Assembly: GCF_004210375.1 (NCBI RefSeq) | Contig: NC_134825.1 | Span: 39,674,348 to 39,738,347, forward strand | Source of the DNA: Tachypleus tridentatus | Lineage: Eukaryota; Arthropoda; Merostomata; Xiphosura; Limulidae | DNA: 64,000 nucleotides | Reading direction: 5' to 3' | In this document: positions 11,661-23,262 of the stretch, piece by piece | Position numbering within the stretch: position 1 is the stretch's first letter | Layout of the letters: the number at the start of each line of letters is the position of its first letter | Program-made: the position numbers and the translations under genes | Notes under the pieces: generated by a model | What the model saw: the letters and a program-made list of their open reading frames with translations, nothing else | Told to the model about the DNA's origin: nothing | The model's database searches: none

Positions 11661-13760
11661 ATGTGAAGGTTCCAGCCGGTGATTTGATTGGGAGAGTTTT
11701 TCAGATAAGCCCTTTCGCAATGAATATCCAGCACGGGTATACCTTATCTTAACTTAAAGTTTCCTAGTTGACCTGAGCTTGTGATAAATTCTTAATTACC
11801 ATCAAGTGTTTCGTTAAAACTTTCAGTCTTTTCACAAAAACAAAACAAAACAGAACCTTAAAAGGGCTGATCGAGGGACCGCTTTTACAAAAAAACAAAG
11901 TAAGCATCATTGTCCTCGTTTTCTGTTTTTTTATTGTCTTTCTGCGCTGAACTTTCGATTTTCTTTTCCAAAACAAAAACACAATTAAGAATTGAGTCAC
12001 TATTTTTTAGTGTCTGATGTTATTCAACTTATTACACTTTATTTTTCTGTTAGTTTCCTTGATTGAGGAATTCCTATACAATAAAACAATGTATAGATCT
12101 AAACTTGTACTAATTTTCAATTGTCTTTTGGAAACTCTTTGGTATAAAAGTGTATATTGTATAATATTTATATTTCATAACATAACTGAAAACTTATAAC
12201 GATAGGATTTTGTTTCAATTTATAAAACTATTTTGTCTAACATATTTAAACGAACTCTGAAGATTGTAGCTATATATTTGCTAAAAGCTGGTATTTATAA
12301 CTTTGTGATATTTCATTTTTATTTTGCAATAATATTAAAAACAAATAAACCATTTCAGTTGTTTTAAACTTTGATCGGCTTAGAGTTGAAACATATACAA
12401 ACAATATAATATTTAGAAGATATTACTAATAATTCGGTAAGCTTGAGGTCTTATACATTAAAATCGGGTTTCGAAAGCTGTGATGGGCAAAGTGAAAACC
12501 CCATTGCATAGTCTTTCGCTTAAAGACCAATATACAATCGCTCAAACAACCGTTTGTGGCTTATGTCAGACTACACATGAAATAAACTTTAAAAGGTGCT
12601 TACAATTTATCAATAAAAAAATTGATAATATATCTAGTTCCATCAAGTAATTTAGTAGTGAAGTCCTCTTAACTCTATCCTTGCCGTGTCCTTCGCAGTC
12701 ATTTGACAAATCTTGAGAGCCACTTGGACTAAGGACACACATGTGGAAATATGGGTGTATACAGCTGTGTGTAAACGTATATAAGTCTGAATAATGTGAT
12801 AAAATGTCGTTATTCACACAGTTTACAGATTTCACAAAATTAATAAATTTGTATTTTTCCACACTAATACAAATACATTTTGTGTTCACAAAGTGGAAAT
12901 GAGGTTCATACTGAAAAATATATAGGATATGTATATATGTGTGAGGGCGTGTTTATAATGACAATTTAATCCAATATAAGCAAATCCTAAAAAGTATACT
13001 TATAATCCAATATCAGTAGTTAGCTCTTCTAGCTTCTGTCCAAATGATGTCGGCGCCAGAAGATAAGAAATAGAATAGAAACTAAATGATGCCACCTACC
13101 AACGGGGTATCCATTCTACAGAGTGGCCCCATAGGGCGTCTAATTCCATTAAGTTTTGTATTGGTGAACTCAATACATTAACTGCGATATAGAGCTGCAA
13201 TATTTATGTAATAGATCAATACTTATCCTTCATAAACTAATTTAAAACTTACTTAAACACTGATCCGGAATATTATGTCAACCGACAGGATGAGCATAAT
13301 GTTTCTATTTAATGTACAATATAAACCTATATTTAACCCAACTGATAACAGTTTCACAAAATGACTATATCAACAATGTTACTATAATAGATACTGACTA
13401 GAGTACACGTCTCCTGGATCGAAGTTATGTTAATTCATTATTAATAACAGGTTATCTTAGGACATTAAAAAGTTGCTCCCCTAATATTTAATTGTAAAAC
13501 AAAGAACGACCATAAAAACTGCCAAGCACAAAATTTGAAACCACAAATTTACATTTTCCTCCATATAGATCCAACAAATCTTTATGCCAAATGAAGTGAA
13601 TATTCATCAAGAGGGAGCGAAGTGGTGATAAAAAACGCTAAAATTCAAAACCTCTCATAAAAATTATAAAACTCAAAACTAAAAATTTCTATGTATCTCC
13701 ACATGGAGTTAAAAAACATTCATACAAAGTATGGTGAAAGTCCATGAACAGGGGGTGAAG
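11661..13760. other. non-coding stretch with a SINE family 2 scrap
   Basis: No gene recognised. At about 12435-12520 a plus-strand family 2 remnant is visible (ATCGGGTTTCGAAAGCTGTGATGGGCAAAG). The 107-codon minus frame at 12566-12889 has no domain, signal peptide or homologue that I recognise and is left as chance. The region 12290-12420 resembles 4900-5060. Confidence 0.5.
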
Positions 13761-14040
13761 GGCCCGGCATGGCCAAGCGTGTTAAGGCGTGCGACTCGTA
13801 ATCTGAGGGTCGCGGGTTCGAATCCCCGTCGCACCAAACATGCTCGCTCTTTCAGCCATGGGAGCGTTATAATGTGACGGTCAATCCCACTATTCGTTGG
13901 TAAAAGAGTAGCCCAAGAGTTGGCGGTGGGTGGTGATGACAAGCTCTCTTCCCTCTCGTCTTACACTGCAAAATTAGGAACGGCTAGCACAAATAGCCCT
14001 CGAGTAGCTTTGTGCGAAATTCAAAAACAAACAAACAAAC
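13761..14040 (+). mobile_element. SINE, family 1, near consensus
   Basis: From GGCCCGGCATGGCC to CAAACAAACAAAC. It carries the full tRNA-like head with box B GGTTCGAATCC and an anticodon-loop-like CTCGTAA, suggesting a tRNA-Thr(CGT)-like ancestor (inference). Confidence 0.93.
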
Positions 14041-15113
14041 AGGAGGTAAAATAGTGATAAAAATCGCAAAACCCACAAGTGGAAATTTTTTATGCTTATT
14101 TTTCTAGACTTCCATAATAAACTTCTATACCAAGTTATCCAAACCCTGCGAAGTAGTTACATGGACATACAACACACAGTAGTATTATATTTGTATGAAT
14201 GTAGATTCTAAAGAAAACGAATTACGACAAATACAGTGTTGACACTCAATAATCTAGACTTTTACATACTCATAAACTGATTAATAGAAACCTCGGTTTT
14301 TTGGATATATTAAATATTAAAATATGGATATCTTTTACACGCTGTTTTTAAAATATTGACGGTCAAAAATTACTTGAGTATAACAAACATGCAAAAATAT
14401 AATCGTAAGTAATATATATAAAAAAATAAAATGTTCAGATTTCGTATAATACATCACTGAACTGTCAGTCACGAATAAAGCCAAAAGGATCAAAGGTTTA
14501 AATTTGACATCGATGTCATGACAAACAGTTTGTTTGATAAGTAATGACCATTCAATACTGTAAGATTGTTGGTCATTGTTTTGGCTAATATCTAAATGGT
14601 CATTTTTCTGAACGTGAAAATTTTTGATGTGTTTGAAGTACAGTTTGTAATGTATTCTGGTATTATTTGATTCTTAACTCTCAGGTGCATTGTATTTATA
14701 CAATGTATTGTTCATTACGCTCACACTTGAGTGTTATGAACCACATTCCTTGAGAAAAAATTGGGAAATGGGAATTCCTAACACTGTCACGCAGTGTTGG
14801 AAGACTAGTGATGTTAAATTTATATAATATTTTTAAAGTATTGTGTACAAACTAAATAAAGTGTGGTATATATAGAAAAATGCTCTCCCCCTTCGGTTAT
14901 GGTGGCCAGCCATATTGTGGTTCACTGGCAGTCGTAAAACTTAAGGGAGACGGATATTGTATCATAAAAACGGCTCGTGTGGGTATTAAATCTTTAAGTA
15001 CAGAAAACGTTTCGATCTTCTTGTTCATCTTGAGTCTAATAAATAGAGTTTGCAACTGACCGTTGCAGTCAGATGTTAGATTATTAATTAACATAGGAAT
15101 AAAGGTGTTCCCT
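14041..15113. other. non-coding stretch
   Basis: No supported gene. A 65-codon minus-strand frame at 14897-15094 lacks recognisable features. Confidence 0.5.
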
Positions 15114-15125
15114 TATACTGGTTTG

Positions 15126-15399
15126 GACCGGCATGGCCAGGTGGTTAAGGCACTCGACTCGTAATCCGTGTGTCGCGGGTTCGAATCTCCGTCACACTAA
15201 ACATGCTCCCCCTTTCAGCGGTTGGAGCGTTATAATATGACGGCTAATCCCACTATTTGTTGGTAAAAGAGTAGCCCAAGAGTTGGCGGTGGGTGGTGAT
15301 GACTAGCTGCCTTCCCTCTAGTCTTACACTGCTAAGTTACGAACGGCTAGTGCAGATAGCCCTCGTGTAGCTTTGCGCGAAATTCAAAACAAACAAAAT
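15126..15399 (+). mobile_element. SINE, family 1, with target-site duplication
   Basis: Full-length copy flanked by TATA(C/T)TGGTTT (15114-15124 and 15400-15410). Confidence 0.9.
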
Positions 15400-15410
15400 T
15401 ATATTGGTTT

Positions 15411-16530
15411 AATTTTGGTTTGATTTCTAAAAATACGGCTTCTTTGATTTTACATTTTTTTTTGTATTTGTTTCCCTACTTAGTATGTTGATCTTTCATG
15501 GTTATGTTACGCTTTTTTCATTTGCAGTTTTGAAAAATATGGGAAGGTGTTTTTTGTTTTCTTTGAATCTGATTTCCATTTTTTTACTTCTTTCTCCAAT
15601 ATAGAAATCGTGGCAGTTTTTGTATTCTATTTAATAAATAATGTTGGTGTTGTGCTTGTCAGTGTACTTTTTCATAGTATGGAAGACGGGTATTTCAACT
15701 GTGTATTCGGTTCGTTATAAAAAATAGTGTGAATTGCTGGAACAAACAGTGGTACACAAACTAATATTATGTTAAGAACTATGTATTTTAGTTCTCCTAT
15801 TGTGATACTAACAATCGCCATTTGGCGCCAACTTGTGAAATTATGATTTTATGTGATCCCAGTTCTAAAGGTATGGCCCTTCCAACTAAACAACACAGTT
15901 AGATCTCCATCTTACATCTGGTCTTAAGCATTGGCTTCCTTTAATGAAGGTTTGAAATTCCTTATCTATATAAATATAATACTACTCTCTGTTGCTTCTT
16001 GTATGCCTATGTAACTACTTCGCAGGATGTGGATGGAGGTTTATTATGCCTATGGGAAGATAATACAAATTTTAACTCTTGTATTTTGTGTTTGCGGCTC
16101 TTATGAGGATTTTTTACGATTACGTATAAGAGAAACAACTTTTCATGTCGTAAGATAACATCTCGTTAATCATGAATCTGCACAACTTTCGTCCATAGAA
16201 CAGATACACCAGGTAGTTATAAAGTATATTAAGTAAGTCATGTATTTCGATGTTAAATAATGGCCACATTTTAGTTTAAATAAGGTTTCTGAGTGTTAGT
16301 TAAAGTTCTGCATTTCTATTGACCTAATGTTGAAAGGAAGTTAGCAGAACTTTTAGGATCGATTTTTGAAAATACATTTTTCGAACATTTATTCTTAATG
16401 TCAACATCTCATTCAATATTACTAACAATTATTCTCTTCATTTCTACATTATTTGCTTATAAACAGTGTTCTAAATCAGGTGCACATTATGTTTAATATA
16501 TTGAGAAAAATCGTATTTTTATTATTGTTT
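15411..16530. other. non-coding stretch
   Basis: No supported feature; AT-rich with dense stops. Confidence 0.5.
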
Positions 16531-16902
16531 AAACTGACACATATTATTCACAACATACTTGCGGTGTGAATGCGTAGCTCTGACCCACTTAACATTTAAA
16601 TCGAGTTCAAAGTTATAAGTGTTAAAAGCTCATAAACAAATATTGATAAAAATTACTTAGTTAACGAACGTCCATATTTATAAAAAAATAAATATAGCTT
16701 TGTTCCACATCTATCGACTTTAAAACGTGTTAAAACAATTTCACAGCTTTTATTTATGCTAACATTTTAAAACCAAGGTTTGTGTTCTAGAAATACACAA
16801 CTGTTGCTTTTATCTTAATTTCCATGACTACAGAACCTTGTAACGCCATTTGTATGATATTTATATAAATGAATAAATACACCTTTGAGGTCACATTAAA
16901 AG

Positions 16903-16910
16903 TATAAAAG
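16903..16910 (+). promoter_or_regulatory. TATA box of the 17-kb secreted-protein gene
   Basis: TATAAAAG lies 80 bp before the ATG at 16983. The same spacing (76-80 bp) occurs in the two other intact family-like genes. The duplicated but dead gene has lost this box. Confidence 0.8.
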
Positions 16911-16982
16911 GTGTATTCTAATATTCAATCATATCATACTAAGCAGAGTATCTGGAAAACAGTTATATTCCCGTTTAACAAC

Positions 16983-17759
16983 ATGAAAATATTGGTAAGT
17001 TTCCTATATATATATATATATACATTATGACTTACAGTAAAATCTATTATATATATGTACATTCCATTTTAAAGTTGAAATTGTATCGCTTCAAGTGTCT
17101 TTAAACCTTACGTTTCCAAGCGAAACGTCTTTGTTTATGTATGAATTATATATATTATATTAGTATAGGTTATGAAAACTTCTATTTAATCATTTATTTT
17201 GCTAGAGAATGTTAACAAATAACTTAACTTAATTAGCTTATTAATACAATAAAAATTAATAAAGATAACGTTATTCATGTGTTTGTTTATAAAAATGTTT
17301 CTTCATAAATTTTCACAGTTCACAGCCCTGCTTGTAACTCTGTTTTTCTCTACCATGGCTGGTTTCCTGAGTCATAATTATGGTGAACAAAATGGAAAAC
17401 AGCAGTATGATGGACATTACTACAAGAAACCATACAGTTATAGCTGGTTCCACAAATACGTCCCTCATTATCACGATGCCCCAAAATACTACCTTCATAG
17501 CTACGACACACATAAATACTACCCTCACTACCACAATACCTACAAGAATACCCCTCACCACTATGATACTCACAAATACTACCCTCATCATGACGATACC
17601 TATAAGCATGTCCCTAATTACTACGATGCCAATAAATACTACCCTCACCACCATGATACTCACAAATACTACCCTCACCACCATGATAACTACAAGTATA
17701 CTCCTCATCACCATGACACCAACAAGTACGTTACCCAGAAATACCCTTCTCACTATTAA
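16983..17759 (+). CDS. small secreted Tyr/His-rich repeat protein, cuticle-like
   Basis: Two coding exons: 16983-16994 (ATG AAA ATA TTG = MKIL, donor GTAAGT) and 17319-17759 (acceptor TTTTCACAG, phase 0), giving a predicted 150-aa protein. Residues 1 to about 20 (MKILFTALLVTLFFSTMAG) form a signal peptide, so the product should be exported. The mature part begins with SHNYGEQNGKQQYDGHYYKKPYSYSWFHKYVPHY and then holds about nine imperfect 10-residue repeats of the type DTHKYYPHHH, almost all Asp, Thr, His, Lys, Tyr and Pro. Such Tyr/His-rich secreted proteins commonly occur in arthropod cuticle or other matrices, where Tyr and His may be cross-linked or bind metal; that role is inference. A splice donor (CCAG/GTATGT at 17811) follows the stop. 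A likely 3'UTR exon starts at 18025. Long antisense and alternate-frame ORFs over the repeats are compositional shadows. No chitin-binding Rebers-Riddiford motif is seen. Confidence 0.82.
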
Positions 17760-18024
17760 GTCATCCAATACTATGGATATCATTTATATCAATCGTACAA
17801 TTGAAACCAGGTATGTTATTTTATGAATTGTATATAAGTAATCACGCATTTAGAAGGTCTGAAAAAGAATACATATTACAATCTCTTTCTCTCTCTTTTT
17901 ATCATTTTTCATGTTTCATGTTACAGTTTCTAACTTATTTTGTAAAACCACCTCTGTACTGACACCTTCGCAAGTTAACTTGTAGAATAAACTCACCTCT
18001 AATCTTTATTTTTCTACCTTCCAG

Positions 18025-18090
18025 AGATGTGAAAGCTGACCAGCCTATCGAGCTGTAATTGTTTTGAAGATCAATAAACAGAAGTGTCAT
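18025..18090 (+). other. probable 3'UTR exon with polyadenylation signal
   Basis: Acceptor TACCTTCCAG ends at 18024 and AATAAA lies at 18073-18078. The segment GAGCTGTAATTGTTTT is conserved in the dead paralogue at about 10785 (GAGCTGCGATTGTCTC). This supports a non-coding last exon joined to the donor at 17811. Confidence 0.55.
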
Positions 18091-18544
18091 TGTTTCTTTT
18101 GTACGTTTACATTGTATCTCCTTCGTATTATTACCTTTCGGAATAAAATAATGGTATTTTATGTATTTTCGGTTTGTCATCATATTAAATGAACGTGAAC
18201 AACAATCACTTTATGGAGACATCTTTCATCGAGTCCTTACTTATTGTTTTGCATCATTTAACAGGAGTATAAATTCCCGAAAAAATAGTTTCTTATAATT
18301 GGACTGCAAATGTTTTGGAAAACCTTAAGAAAACAACAACAGCAAAATGCACTTAACAACTGTGATATGTTCTCTTTCTCGAATATGTGTAACTGAAATA
18401 TACAGAAGGGTAGTGTCTGTGGTTTGTAACTTCATTAAAACTAAACTATTTCTAGAATAAAAAAAAAATCATGAATATTATGAAACTCTGCCTTTAATGC
18501 TTTGTTAGTATGTATTATAAAGTTTTCTTTTCACTTGTTTATAG

Positions 18545-18814
18545 GGCCCAGCATGGCCAGGTGGGTTAAGGCGTTCGACTCGAAATCTGAGGGTTTCGGG
18601 TTCATATCCCCGTCTCACCAAACATGCCCTCCCTTTCAGCCATGGGGCATTATAATGTTATGGTCAATCCCACTATTCTTTGGTAAAAGAGTAGCCCAAG
18701 AGTTGGCGGTGGGTGGTGATGACTAGCTGCCTTCCCTCTGGTTTTACACTGCTAAATTAGGGACGGCTAGCGCAGATAGCCTTCGAGTAGCTTTGCGTGA
18801 AATTAAAACAAATC
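18545..18814 (+). mobile_element. SINE, family 1
   Basis: GGCCCAGCATGGCCAGG through TTGGCGGTGGGTGGTGATG to GCGTGAAATTAAAACAAA. The copy is nearly complete. Confidence 0.9.
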
Positions 18815-19591
18815 CTATCGGAAAATATTAAAGGACATAAACTATAATTATTACTTTTTATACTAGTGAATTGTTAAAATATATCAAATGCTGATTTCAT
18901 TTTATTAATCATGTAATGAATCAGGGGTACATTACATTTAAAAATATTTTCATCAATCTTAACACTGTGGTAATTAATATTTTTGTTCTTACTAATTTGA
19001 AGCCTAAACAAATGTTCGAAGACTCATTAATTACTAGTTTTATCAATAAACTTGTCTTATGAGCAATGTTGCATTCGCTGTCACCACAGTAGTTGTGTTA
19101 GATGTCATGTAAAGTTAATATAATGATATCCCAACATCTGATGATTGATGTATATCTTCTCTTATAGCTCAGTTTGTTCTGAGAGAAGTAATTTTAATTC
19201 ATTTTAGCCTTCAATAACAAATAATTCACAATGATAATATTCGATTATTTTAGCCATTTTTGTCCTACTTACAGGGCATTTGACGGAAGGTGTTTCTGAT
19301 AGCATTCTCTTTATCTCAGAAAAATAATTAACTTCAGTGAGCTACTTAAAATCCTTGTAATAAACGCCAATAATTACTCGAGGATGTCATTTTCGAATTA
19401 CTCCACTCTAATTTGATCAATAGAAACATCCAGATGACAATATACTAAATTATATGAAGCAAGCACATTTAAAATTATTGTGGCTTTATTCGTTTTTTTT
19501 TTAAACATAATGTTTCAGATTGTTTATCTCTTAAAGACATTCTAATAGCTAACATTTGATTTATGTTGTCTAGTGGACGCATAAGCTTCTT
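18815..19591. other. non-coding stretch
   Basis: Nothing supported; AT-rich with no extended frame. Confidence 0.5.
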
Positions 19592-19705
19592 CTAGCTCCT
19601 AGTGGCTCAGCAGTAAGTCTGAGAGCTTAGGACGCTAAAACTCAGGTGTCTTATGTATCTTTGGTAGGCACAGCATGGTCAACTCATTGCTTAGATAACA
19701 TAGTT
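19592..19705 (+). mobile_element. SINE, family 2, diverged
   Basis: CTCCTAGTGGCTCAGCAGTAAGTCTG, GGACGCTAAAACTCAGGTG and TTGGTAGGCACAGCATGG follow the family 2 order. Confidence 0.65.
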
Positions 19706-19835
19706 TATTTGATTCTTTGTTAATTTATTCCAATAAATAAATATTAAGTAACTAACGAGGTTATAAGAATTCAATAGAAGATAATACTTTCACTAGAATC
19801 ATCCAAAATTATTTTATATATCGAAAGTAACTTAA

Positions 19836-19884
19836 TCAGATTAGGAATCGAGTGCCTTAACCACCTGGCCGTGCTGGGCCCGGT
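19836..19884 (-). mobile_element. SINE, family 1, head fragment only
   Basis: The reverse complement of the tRNA-like head (GAGTGCCTTAACCACCTGGCC, GGGCCCGG) is present without the body. Most copies are instead truncated at the head, so this fragment is unusual. Confidence 0.7.
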
Positions 19885-20071
19885 ATGAATGGAACTCAAC
19901 TTAGTTATAGATATTATCTAGTTAAAAAAAAGACTAATATTTAAAATATGTAGTTAAGCCTAGTTCTCTTATTAACCATGAAGACCGTGGTAATAGCAAT
20001 CTTATTCTAATAACTTATGTTATCAATTTGCTTCATAATGTAATCCGCCAGAAAGGGAAAACGACCCCTTG

Positions 20072-20103
<32 letters not shown>

Positions 20104-20513
20104 AAGAACAAAAATTTCGAAGCTAAAAGTAATGGTAAAAGCTTTATTATTTTTTATTTATGTTCACTCCCCTGTAAAATATTGTAATAATACATAATTC
20201 TCAAAACAAAAACACTCTGACGTAAACGCAACTCTCTTAATTCCTGATGAGCTTTGTTTATTTTTACACCAGTGTATTTGAATAGTATTAAATATTAAAT
20301 GCTGTGAGTTTCTGAAAATTTAGGCTAATAATTAAAAATATATTAAATTATATTCCTAACAATATGAACAAAAATATTTCTTTACAGAATTTCATCAACT
20401 TAAGCGTTACACAGCACAACACAGAGAAATATCTTACCGAAATGATATAACAATGTTCGGTCACGTTTTACATTAATCAGCTATTTGTGCTATGGTATCG
20501 AACATCCATAAAG
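19885..20513. other. non-coding stretch with (TA)n
   Basis: No gene recognised. A (TA)n microsatellite lies at about 20077-20094. Confidence 0.55.
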
Positions 20514-20529
20514 TTTGTACTGTTCTTAG

Positions 20530-20986
20530 CTGTCAGTCGACGTTCTTGTTGTTGCTGTTGCTATGGTAATAGGAGGTTACTTAGTTGGTTACAAATACGT
20601 CAAAGGGAATTTTCCAGTCACTTAATTGCCTCACAGTGGCACAGTGGTATGTCTGATGACTTTCAACGCTAAAAACTGGCTTTCGATACCCGTGGTGGGC
20701 AGAGCACAGATATCCATTTGTGTAGCTTTAAACTTAATTAGAAAACAATAAACAACAACCAATCACTTAGTTACAATAACTAGGGAGTCGCTTCTTATGG
20801 TGATAACAATGGTTACGGTCACCCTAAATATAATTATGGCTGTGGTCATGCGTACGGCTACTCTGGTCACTACGGTTGATATTATTGTTGTCAACTTGGA
20901 GGTGTTGCTGTTTACATTTGTGGTCATGTTTTGGGATACGGACCCAATAATACCCTTATACATGGTTACTGCTATGGATGTCACTA
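20530..20986 (+). pseudogene. secreted Gly/Tyr-rich gene relic split by a SINE
   Basis: After an acceptor-like TTCTTAG, the frame reads LSVDVLVVAVAMVIGGYLVGYKYVKG, the signal peptide plus start of a mature protein. It stops within a family 2 SINE target site. Beyond the SINE (20628-20760) a Gly/Tyr frame resumes: GVASYGDNNGYGHPKYNYG, then CGHAYGYSGHYG, a TGA, then LGGVAVYICGHVLGYG ending CYGCH and a stop at 20986. A similar fragment occurs on the minus strand at 44304-44411. The stops, SINE insertion and frame changes make it a pseudogene. It probably belongs to the same broad cuticle-like class as the 17-kb gene. No first exon was identified. Confidence 0.6.
20628..20760 (+). mobile_element. 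SINE, family 2, with target-site duplication
   Basis: Good copy (CAGTGGCACAGTGGTATGTC, TTTCGATACCCGTGGTGGG, tail AACAATAAACAACAACC) flanked by TCACTTA(A/G)TT (20618-20627 and 20763-20772). It interrupts the relic gene. Confidence 0.9.
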
Positions 20987-22639
20987 AGTTGAACGAAGTA
21001 CCAGTGTCTCTTCATAGAGTACATATTTTTAAGCAAGCTTTTTCTGTGGTTTGTTTTCCCTATTGTCATAAATATATAGGATTTAAATTGATAAGTTAAT
21101 CAGCGTATGATTTTAATATTAAAAATATTAACTGTTTTTAAAACGTACATTACAACAGTAAAAAGCAATCCCTGAGTTGCATTTTATGGGTTGGCGCGAA
21201 GTTTTAACTCTAGAGTTGTCGATGAGATCCACAACCCTATTGGCTGTTTAAAGATACTTTTCTAAAACATATATGTACCAAATTTTTAATTGTTTCATGA
21301 TTTTTTCGGTTATAGAGTTTTTAATAAAATACAGACACACAAATGTAGACAAGAATTACTACAAATTTTCAAATTAATCACACTAATTATTTTTGGTGTC
21401 CTATGTTCATATTTTACAAAATAACAAAGAGTACTTCATTTTTTCCGGTCAGTTCTTTTCAGTGAGTGTTGTTATGGACGAAAACAAAACAATACGAAAT
21501 TTACTCAGTTTGGTGTAATACACAGAACTCACTATTAGTGTAAGGTATAAATATAATTCGGTAAATTGGAGAATTCACTGTCATAGGCAACTTTGGTAAC
21601 TCCAAAGTTACCTCCTTTTTTAACCTATTGTGCAGCTTTGTGCTTAACAACAAGTGAAATGGAAAATATGAAGTGTTATTCAAATCTTTACCTATTTAAA
21701 GGAAAATAGAAACTAGAGATTAGGTGGTTATTTTAGTTACTTGTTTTAAAGATCCAAACACCACTTAATGTGTGAAATATAAAAATATAACTTTTTTAGT
21801 TTAACAAATTAAAACTGATCTCTTTAGAACCATATGATACATAAAACTATAATAATAATTTTGATGGTTGCACTATGTCATCGAAAACACTTTCACATTT
21901 AACTAGAAAGTTTTGTACAGATTATAGCCAAGTAACTATAGAAATCAAAAACATATTATTAATAGCCATGACTGTTAACAGAGGGTGTTCAGAATCCAAA
22001 ATTGAATTTTTGAAGAACTCGTATCGTAAATAATAAAGAATTGCAATATTATATATACCATTATGAAATTAAACCTTTGGTTGGGATTATTTGAAAGATT
22101 TGTTGAGAAGTAAGACGATAAGCATTTATTTGGTTAAATTTATAAACATCAATAATTTTTATTCATGTGTGGTAGGATGGATGATGGCTAACTTGTCTCT
22201 GAAACATAAGCTTTAATGTAGATGATTTAGGTACATTTTAACAAGTCATTTCTTTATTAGAAGAATATCAAAACGTAACGTTGGATTTTAGTTTCTATTT
22301 TAACAATTATTCGAACCTATTCACTGTGGTTACTATCCTTGAAAATAAGAAAACTTGAGTAGTAAAAGTTAATCAAATCAGTACTGAGGAAGTAAGAATT
22401 ATATTGGGTCATTGTAGAATAAGCTAACGGTGTGTTACGGAGCAAATTGGAACAGTTAAAAGCTAATTTTCAAACTGGAGAATTTTTTCTCACGAAAGTT
22501 TCTATAGTCAGGAGTTACTTAGGCAAAACTAAGCATAAACTTTTAGAATACATTTTTAACCAAAATTAACTTCAACTTTTACATAAAACTAGGATACTTT
22601 GTTTAACTTCAAGTTTACTGAATGGTCGTTATAAATAAA
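20987..22639. other. non-coding stretch
   Basis: No supported gene. The 60-codon minus frame at 21501-21683 is not recognised. Confidence 0.5.
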
Positions 22640-22860
22640 GTGACCTGGTGGTCACGCACTCGACTCACATTCGGTAATTTGTGAGCCCAAGTCTCGTCAT
22701 GAAACATTCTCACTATTTAAAGCATGTATATTTCTATAATGTAGCAATCAATCCAGCTTTTCTTTAGTAAACAGTACGTCAGGAGTTGGCGGTGGGTGGT
22801 GTTAATTAACCAATTTTTCTCCAATCTGTCATTTTAAGTTAGCTTTACATAAACATTAAC
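22640..22860 (+). mobile_element. SINE, family 1, old
   Basis: Strongly diverged copy. ACCTGGTGGTCACGCACTCGACTC and GTCAGGAGTTGGCGGTGGG with matching order and spacing identify it. Confidence 0.65.
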
Positions 22861-23262
22861 AAGAAACTTTCCTTAAACGAAAAACTTGTGTCGTGCACTT
22901 TTAACTTCTGCTTTTTTTATTGTGTGTATGTAAGAATTCAAGGTAATGTTAATGTGTTATCAGCAGCTGAATGTGAACTTTTAGTTACAAGGAACGAAAT
23001 GTGAATCTCTGAAGGTAGTGTCATAGACCTTAAATATTAACATCGAAGCATTATGGATATTTGCATGCAATAAACGTATACATATGCATGGTAGGGAATA
23101 CAGCCCAGCTAGAAGTTGGAGGAATATTGATGCGATTCAAATTAGACGATAGAACGTTTGGATAATTCTGTGATATAGCAACAGCTGTTTCGCATGCCAC
23201 TATTTATATATTTCTGAACACTTTAAAATCGTATTACAAATCAGCCTCCTGTTTCTTCTAGA

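Larger units (their letters stand above)
16530..18430 (+). repeat. duplicated gene block, paralogous to 9090-11160
   Basis: This is the intact counterpart of the upstream block, with collinear matches from about 450 bp before the start codon to beyond the 3' end. It lacks the intronic SINE of its partner. Confidence 0.75.

Noticed and set aside
13790-13840. Genuine tRNA genes in the SINE heads
   Set aside because: All tRNA-like heads are attached to the same ~200-bp body and tail and have imperfect stems, so they are SINEs, not tRNA genes.
17313-17826. Antisense and second-frame ORFs of about 150 codons over the 17-kb gene
   Set aside because: They mirror the 30-nt repeat composition; only the +1 exon has a signal peptide, splice sites and a paralogue.
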